A stretch of DNA of 64,000 nucleotides, from the NCBI GenBank assembly GCA_024516155.1, contig JAJJXM010000075.1:186001-250000 (forward strand), written 5' to 3'. A program made the translations under genes and the position numbers. Source of the stretch: Pyronema omphalodes (Eukaryota > Ascomycota > Pezizomycetes > Pezizales > Pyronemataceae). Shown here one piece after another: positions 57,014 through 64,000 of this stretch. The first letter of the stretch is position 1; every line of letters begins with the position of its first letter. The notes under the pieces were generated by a model that did no database searches, was not told the origin of the DNA, and saw only the letters and a list, made by a program, of their open reading frames with translations.

Positions 57014-58080
57014 ATGTTAGCTCAGCAAATTTCCCTCCGCTGCCCCCGCAAGGTCAGCCACCACCAGACCTCTCCCGCCGCCACTCACCGACGACTGGTC
57101 TTCCCAACTGGTCCTGCCGACGCTGCCCTTCTGGAACTTAAAACAATGGAAGCTCAGGCTGAGCACGGGGGAAAACCTGCATTCACCAACATTCAACTCC
57201 ACCAGATTTCTGTGCAAAGAATCTGCTGGGAGCACATCAAAAGGCTCGGTAATACAGCAACACCCCAGCATATTCGAAAGGCGGCCGAGAGAGTCTTGGT
57301 CAAGCACAAGGCTGGTTTGTAACCCTCAAAATCACCCCTTCCCTCTCCCTAATAATCAGAGCTAACGTACTACAGAGATCATCAGCTTTGGTGATCTTGC
57401 CTACGAGATGATTGAACCGGTCCTAAAGACCATCGATAGCGCCCCCCAGTTGAAGATGATCGAACAGAACAGCCCTCAAATCCGTGATGCGGATCATCTG
57501 ATCTGGCAAAAGCTTATTGCAAAGGACTTTGGCATGGGAGCCTTGTCAAAGATAAAAGTTAAGGATGATAGCCGCTGGTCAGTATTATATGATGTAAGGT
57601 TTGCCTTGTCCAACACAAAGACAGTGACTAATGCAGGAATAGACGTGCCGCGAGGAGCGGGCCGAGGAGAATGACCGTATCGCTCGGTCCATGAAGATGA
57701 TTATGCAGGCCACTGAGGCGGAAAGGAAGACGACAACAGTCACCCACCTCAAGAGCTCCTCCGTTATACCCGCCGCAAGAGGTCGCACGAAAGGAGAGGG
57801 CTGGGGGGCCCGGAACCATTGGGATGCGAAGGTCGGAGCAAAAGTCAAGGACATTGTGAAGAAGTCCAAGGTCGAAGCTCACCAGGTCGCCCTCCGAAAT
57901 CGTTCTGCGGAAACACCAGTTTTCCGTTCCGATATTGACTCCAGCATGGCCGATGTCCTACGCATGAGGCACCAGCAACGTCTCCAGTTGACCACCAACA
58001 CATCCAAGAAAAGACCTCAGAGAGATGATCCGCCTCTTAGGGGTGGTCTTCCGAAGAAGGCCAGAACCTCACGTTCATAA
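57014..58080 (+). CDS. ELA1: Elongin A (RNA polymerase II transcription factor SIII subunit A)
   Basis: Three exons: 57014-57314, 57376-57593, 57643-58080, 318 codons plus stop. Introns of 61 and 49 bases, GT...AG, branch sites CTAAC and CTAAT. The Elongin_A region spans exons 1-2: SVQRICWEHI fits the elongin-BC box (Cys with Ile four residues on, Val for the usual Leu), then FGDLAYEMIEPVLKTIDS and LKMIEQNSPQIRDADHLIWQ. Exon 3 is Lys/Arg-rich and ends KKARTSRS, a likely nuclear signal. Elongin A pairs with elongin C and helps ubiquitinate stalled Pol II. The start is the first ATG after a pyrimidine-rich leader. An earlier in-frame start is possible. This gene looks intact. Confidence 0.85.
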
Positions 58081-58313
58081 TCCATCCTGCCGCTAAAGAT
58101 CCCTAATCGCAGATAAAACTTTGTGGGTGGTCTAGCCTATTTACTATATCTGTACATCGACAGTATTTGTTCGTTATCGTTTTTGTGAATGTTACCTTTA
58201 TAATCTATGTATTCAACGATTTTGTTTTTGTCCTTTTTTTCATTCGTTTGGTTGTATTCTTTATCTCATCTAGATCTCAGACATTCATTTAGCACCATCA
58301 TGTATATATATAT

Positions 58314-58319
58314 AATAAA
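58314..58319 (+). terminator. Poly-A signal downstream of elongin A
   Basis: AATAAA after a TATATATATA run, 234 bases past the stop codon. Confidence 0.5.
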
Positions 58320-59245
58320 ACCATATTTCACAATATACATATACTTATTTTTGAAGTAAAGAAAAAAAACATTGTACCCAACTTGTCATCTTATGATACT
58401 GAAAAAGCCGCCGATAATTCCCCCATTCTTGTAGAATTATGCACAGGTGAACCGCGTGATATTTTTGTCTTACAAAGACTGTTACTGTGACATCGTGCGC
58501 TATACTGTAGAAGTGTTCCGTCACTGTATCTCATTGGATTGAGGCTTTATCTCGTGGATTTTCTCTCTACGCCAATAGTGCGTATGCGGTTTCAAGCCCC
58601 CAGCTGGGCGTCTTTATGTTGGGTCGTTTTAGTTCATATGTACCCCACGCGAAAACATCGAACGCCAACATCCAACTTGTCTGTCCTCTCTATACCCCGA
58701 AATTGAATGTCGATGACGTCCCTTTCTCATGGTCTACGTAGCATCACCAAATTTCCTTCTAACAGTTCAACCCCCGCAGATGCACAAAGTGCGATAGTAT
58801 GTAATAAGAATACCTTTCTACTGGAGAATTCCACGCAGCCCTATGATGACGCACAAGGAACCGTCAATGAAAAAGGAAAAAATGTAACTACCCTGCCGCA
58901 TTCATTTATGACCCTTTCAGTTGCATAAAACCATATAACCAGGACCACCTTGGGCTAGGACCGAAGAGGTTCGAAGATGTTAGGTTGCCCTTTTGCCTCG
59001 GTTTTTAGATGTTTTATACCTCGTGATTCAGCAAGACCAGAACCTTCACTTTTCATGATTTGCATAATCATGCAATGGTTAATGGCGTCGGGAATATTCC
59101 TCAACCGTTGCCATCAAGACCATTGTTTTGAAACCAACCAGGTCAAGCAGACCCCGTAGCCGCCGGTACTAGTAACTATCTTGCAGAGCTGAGAGCACAG
59201 CTGGCTTTGTGGATCAAGAGAATCACTTTTTCGGAGAAAACTATA
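58320..59245. other. Intergenic region, nothing recognised
   Basis: No frame with family features on either strand, no tRNA fold, no repeat beyond short A and T runs. Confidence 0.5.
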
Positions 59246-59522
59246 TTTTTTTTCTTTTTTTTTTTTTTTTTATTTCATACACGCATCTAACCCTACGGTT
59301 ATGGCGGATGCTAACTATGTACATTGTTAACCCTGGAATGTTACTTCCAGGGTCACCGAGAACGCCTCGGAGCGGTCATGCTGTTGTCAGGGTGTAGCCC
59401 CCTTCCTGCCTTCTCCTTCTCCTTTTCTGTTCCTTCTCGTCGTTGTGTCCTTGAGCCCTGTGCGCTCCCCAAATCACCCTTCCCGGCGTTTGGTATCCTC
59501 CTCCCTTCCCCGCGTACGTCCC

Positions 59523-59571
<49 letters not shown>

Positions 59572-62219
59572 CCCCAAACAACCTTACTCCACGCCGTTGC
59601 GTCCCCTCTTCTCTCCCTTCCCACTCGTCCCCGTTACGTCCCTCCGTCTTCTCCTCATTCTCCTCTCCCTTCCTTCCTCCCTTCCGCCATTCCTCCTCCT
59701 CTCTCCTTTCCCATCTCCCTTTCCTCGCTTCCTCTCTCCCCCTCTCCTTATCTATATACATTCTTATTATCATACATGTTTTTTTTTTTTCTTTTTTGTT
59801 CTTAGTGTTCCTCTGCTGGGTCCAATAATGTCCCCCAGCCCGTCATCAAGGTGTTTCTGCTGGGTCTGTTAGCCTCCTCGGGGTGCTTACTGAGTACCGA
59901 ATGTGCCCATTCAGATGTGGCCAACTTCGAGTCAGAGATCATGGTGGCGAGGGCTCGGATGCCGTGTTTAGTGTGTAGGATCATGTGTAACTTGAGTTGT
60001 CGGTGGCGTGGGAGTTTCAGAAGTTTTCGAAGCTGAATCCTGTGCGGGGTGAAGAGCGGGCAGGAGAGCAGCAGGTGTTTTGGTGTTTGGGGGGGGGTGT
60101 AAGGGGCAGGGGCATGCGCGGGTGGGGTAGGGTGGGGGGGGTGGGCCAGGTAATCCAGGAAGTATCCGTGTCCGGTTCGGAGGCCTAGGATCGCCGTTGA
60201 GACCTTTCTGGGTACGGTGGTGTACGCCTCATCGAGTGATTTCCTATGAGGAGCGTCGTACGTCTTGGGTTTCGGGCTTGTGTTGTACCACTGTGCCCAG
60301 TCCTCGGAGTGGGCTTCCTTGACTTGTCTGCGGAGCCATGACAGAGAGGTGGGGGGGGGGGTGAGTGGGTGTTGGGTAGTGGCTTGTTTTGCAAGGCGGT
60401 CTGCTTCTTCATTGCCTAGGATGTCGGTGTGGCCGGGGACCCAGTGTAGGTGTACGGTTGTCCCTGTACGTCGCAGGAGAAGTTGTGTGATGTGGTGGAT
60501 ACCGGTTGCAGTTTCTTGTCCTGGGCCCGGGGTGAGACGAGTTGCCCGGATGATAGCGGCTTGATTATCGGTGAAGATATGGATTTCGCGGTATTGGAGA
60601 TGTAGCCGGCAGATGAGGGTATTACAGGCGATCAGGCCTTCTTCGATGGCTTTCAGTTCTGCGTCGAAGACTTCGCATGATCTGCCCATCGGGATGGTCT
60701 TTCGGATGCTCTGATCGAGGCCTGTCGGGATATAGAATCCTGCTCCGGTGAAGCCTTCGAGCTGGGAGCCGTCCGTGTACGCTATGATCGTGTTTGGCTT
60801 GGAGCGTAGGTGAGTGAGGAGGTTGTAGTGATGCGCCTCGGCTTCTTCTTTGGTAGAGGGAGGGCTGTGGCGTGTGAGGGGGGCGTCCGTCCATGGGGCG
60901 GGGTCTGGTTGTGCCGTGTCTTCGACGGTGGTTCTGGGGGACAACCATCTGCCTAGGGATGATATTGTTGCGACTAGGCGAGTGATTGGGCGTGTTCCGG
61001 AGGTCCAGTCACAGTCGTACTCCTTCGGGGATTGTATGGCATGGGTGAAGTGATTAGGGATGGGGAAAGAAGAGGGGCAATGGGTGACGACGGGATGGGT
61101 AGGGGGAAGGGAGAGGAGGCGGAGGGCATATTTCCTGCGCTTGTGGTTTAGGCGGGTGGTGACTGGGGGCAGTGCTGCCTCGTTGTGTAGGGCGAGGATC
61201 GGTGTGGAGGAGAAGGCGTTCAAGATTCGTCGAATGACTGCGTTTTGTTGGAGTTGTAGTTTTCTGGCGAAGGACTTTTAGGCGGCCCACCAGATCTCTG
61301 CTCCGAAGTCGGATTTCGCCTGGACCCATGATCGATACAGGGTTCGCACCGCCGTGGGGGACAGTCCAGTTTCCTGTCTGACGAGGCTTCGAAGGGCATT
61401 AAAGGCCCTGGACGCAGAGGTTAGCCTAGTTTGTACATCATGGGAGAAAGAGAGTTTTCTGTCGAAGTATATTCCAATCCAGCGGACCACATCCTGATTT
61501 CCATTCTGAGTTCCTGGCCTAACCACGGTGCCGTTCGGGAGTGTCACGCATGTCAGAGGTGTTATTTCGTCTTTCTGTGCTCGGTGAAAGTGCAGAAGTT
61601 CCGATTTGGCGTCATCGAAGGCTACGGCGTTGTCCTCCGCCCACTTGAAGGCTACTCGGGCCGCTTTTTCCAGGGTTCGGGAGATGGCTTCGCGTGATTT
61701 TCCATGACACACCACCGCAACGTCGTCGATGTAACTTGGTGTCCAAAGGGTGGGGTTGTGCTCGGATAAGGCGTCAAAGAGGGGGCGGAGGTATAGTAGG
61801 AAGAGGATGGGCGAGGCGGCGGAGCCTTGGGGGATGCCGGTTCGGGTCGGTCGTTGCACGTCTGTTCTTCCGTCGAATGTGAGAGCGATCGTCCTATCAT
61901 TCAGAAATGAGTGACACCAATTAACTACCGGTGTAGGTCAGCCGAGGGAGCGCATGGTAGAGGTTAGTCGTGCGGAGGAGACGTTGTCGAATGCGCCTCT
62001 GACGTCGAGGAAGAGGGTGGACGTCGTTATCTTCTGTTGTAGATGGGTTTCAACGTCATGGGTGAGCGCTATTGCTGCATCAATTGCGGATCGTCTCGGG
62101 CGACCACCAATTTGATCTTGATGTAGGAGGTCGTTTGTCTGGGCTAGCTGGCTCAGTCGTGTTGCCATGAGCTTCTCAAGTACTTTGCCCATGCAGTTGA
62201 GGAGCGCAATGGGTCGATA
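59246..62219 (-). mobile_element. LINE 2: 5'-truncated Tad-like LINE
   Basis: The minus-strand relative of LINE 1 starts inside the RT domain (YRPIALLNC, 62219) and ends in a T-rich tail (59246-59271). The 3' UTR shares CATACACGC and GGTTATGGCGG with LINE 1. Further T runs lie at 59526-59570 and 59779-59797. 5' truncation is typical of target-primed insertion. I could not fix a target duplication, because the flanks are AT-rich. Confidence 0.85.
59802..62219 (-). pseudogene. LINE 2 ORF2 remnant: RT and RNase H
   Basis: One continuous frame broken only by TGA at 61938-61940 (SLG-stop-PTP; LINE 1 has Cys) and TAA at 61278-61280 (WWAA-stop-KSFARKL; probably Gln). RT: FLDVRGAFDNV, GIPQGSAASPILF, YIDDVAVV. 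RNase H: AYTDGSQ, FDAELKAIEEG, FTDNQAA, HWVPGHTDILGNEEADRLA. Ends LLDPAEEH. The conserved PQGS here contrasts with PQVS in LINE 1. Confidence 0.88.
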
Positions 62220-64000
62220 TATATATTCGGAATGGGATTGGTTTCGCGCCTTGCTGGGTCACTCAGTCTTTTTCTCTTGGATGATGGGGAAATACGGAGG
62301 TGCAGCGAATTGCAGTGCAGATGTTGCGTACAGGTGATGTTGCGTAACGTTACTTGCGCAGGACAAGGGTACAACCTATGTACCACCACAAAAGAATATA
62401 GGGTTAGAGAACCATCTCAAGAATGGTCAAGCGTGTAGTCTTCCTCACCTATGCCACTTTGAGCCAAGTAAACTTCAATCAATGCAGTTAATGCTAGCCG
62501 CGGATCATCCCTGCAACAACCGACGACCAAACCGCTGAACATCTCCATCAGCCTCGAGCAGTGATAATACCAGCTACATTCTCCTTATAAACGCAGTATT
62601 AAACCTGTCATCTGTGGCTCCTATATCTTGCACAATATCTGTGACTGTCCCAGCAATCTCAAGCCACAAAAAAACGTTTCTCCTGATCTTCGTTACCCAT
62701 TGGTTGCAACATTTGCGCCGTCACCTGTAGCCCCACGCTAGTATGTACGGTCTAGTGGGCTTTCAGCTGGAATGGGTCTTCGAGTATCTTCACCTTGGGA
62801 ATGTGAAAACTGCAGCACGTTGGTTGATTCATCTATTGTGATACAGGATATCGATTCCGGAGAAACCAGTGCAGATGTGGGGTGCAGCTCACATAACACA
62901 GCGAGACCATATTATGTCTGTCCCCGGCCACTCAGTATCCGCTTGCACAACCCAGCCCTCATTTCAGCCATCAAAATGCATAGATGAGAGATATTGATTA
63001 CCCCGGCTTTGGTGTAAGCTCACACAGCTAATGCAAGGAATAGCTGGGGCCTTACCGGATCGCAAATCTCACAGGCTACATTGATCGTCGCGCTTCCGAG
63101 ATACTGTATCCCAGCTAGCCCAAAGTTATTCTGAACGACCTCCGCGCGAACCATAGATAGAAGACTACGGCGCAAATGCCCACACTGAACGTTAGACCCA
63201 CAGTTGCACAGTCTCAATGGACTTCAGCTGGAATTCGTGGATCACAATTGCACCCAGCATCTCAAGTGTGCTAATTTAGTACTCAATGATTCATCAATTC
63301 ATTCAACCACACGGCAGTCGAGGCTTGTAGGGTTGATGTAGGGACAAGGGCATTCAAATCCTAGCCCTGTGGTGGTTTGGTTTGAACTCCTTATAGAGGT
63401 TCCTCTGATTCCGTACACCACTGCACGAAGGACAGGTGTAAGGAGAAAAAGAAGAGACAACAGCTAGCTATCCGTGACGCTCTTCAAGCTTTCAACCTTC
63501 TCCTTGTAGGGACACAACGTTCTTGTAGCACGCTCTGTAGAATTCAAAAAGATGTCGTGGACCACACACATGGCTTTTTTTGGTCACGAATCCTTCAAAC
63601 ACGAGTGACTCCATGTGCAACCCCTCACGGCTAGCCGTAAGGAGCCTTGACTAACTTCACCGACCAATCACAGCTTTTAACCATATGTGTGACTTCAGCC
63701 GGCTTTAGCTGTGACTCTGTCTCACAGGACCGGCTTAAGTATCACATAAAATATTCCTTGACGATCATCGATTCCAACCCCATGTAGGAAGTCGGGTAGT
63801 AGATATCTCAGAATCAAGCCCAGTGGAATCCATAGCAGCTGGAAACGCGTCGACTCCAAGCGTCGTGGACGCTGATCCATCAACAATGTCTGAACTCAGC
63901 TGAAATGTTGGCTATCAATACACCTTGACCAGCATATCGAGATTGACATAAATACATTATCCTCCTGCCCCCGTTTTTCCATCCTCACCAACACACTCAA
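62220..64000. other. Right flank, no gene recognised
   Basis: Only short frames on both strands without family features. Base composition is mixed with no long repeats. Could be intergenic or an eroded element. The window ends here. Confidence 0.45.

Noticed and set aside
59353..59872. Phe/Ser/Pro-rich or Lys-rich frames around the LINE 2 T runs
   Set aside because: Translations of a long homopolymer in the LINE 3' UTR.
1..64000. CRISPR arrays, bacterial operons, riboswitches
   Set aside because: The DNA is eukaryotic (introns, LTR and LINE elements), and no spaced identical short repeats of CRISPR type are present.

Overview
Kind of organism. The window looks like filamentous ascomycete DNA (Pezizomycotina). 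Four things point there: short introns with CTAAC-type branch points, a PEX11-family gene, an F-box/RCC1 gene and an elongin A gene with fungal architecture, Tad-type LINEs with a C-terminal RNase H, and several Ty3/Gypsy chromoviruses. The genus is not determined. About 50 of the 64 kb is nested retrotransposons.

Layout. A PEX11-like gene (minus) is cut by the left edge, followed by an intergenic stretch. An F-box/RCC1 gene (minus, 489 codons plus stop once insertions are set aside) spans 3305-55310 but is split into three pieces. The first split is a Copia element (3959-17145, TSD AAGGC) that carries Gypsy copy B1 (5065-12592). The second is a full-length Tad-like LINE (17360-54316, 14-bp TSD). 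That LINE carries Gypsy A (22458-28883) and Gypsy C (29786-53680). C carries Gypsy D (35635-50563), and D carries Gypsy copy B2 (36837-44363). Every LTR element has a perfect 5-bp target duplication, so the order of events can be read directly. To the right lie an intact elongin A gene (57014-58080, plus), a second, 5'-truncated Tad-like LINE (59246-62219, minus) and unassigned sequence.

How the parts work. The four Gypsy families (A, B, C, D) each encode Gag with a CCHC knuckle and a Pol of protease, reverse transcriptase, RNase H, integrase and chromodomain. In A, B and D, Pol is reached by an apparent -1 ribosomal frameshift at (G/C)GGAAAA followed by a stem-loop. Gypsy B also has a 258-codon third ORF directly after pol, Cys/His-rich, with a single membrane segment near its C-terminus encoded by the LTR. 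B1 looks fully intact. The other copies have frameshifts, nonsense codons or an active-site change. The Copia primer site matches the anticodon region of initiator tRNA-Met (half-tRNA priming).

The most interesting points are the host gene, which stays in frame across about 50 kb of insertions; the membrane-anchored third ORF of Gypsy B; the shared frameshift signals; and the telomere-like motif-rich LTR of Gypsy D.
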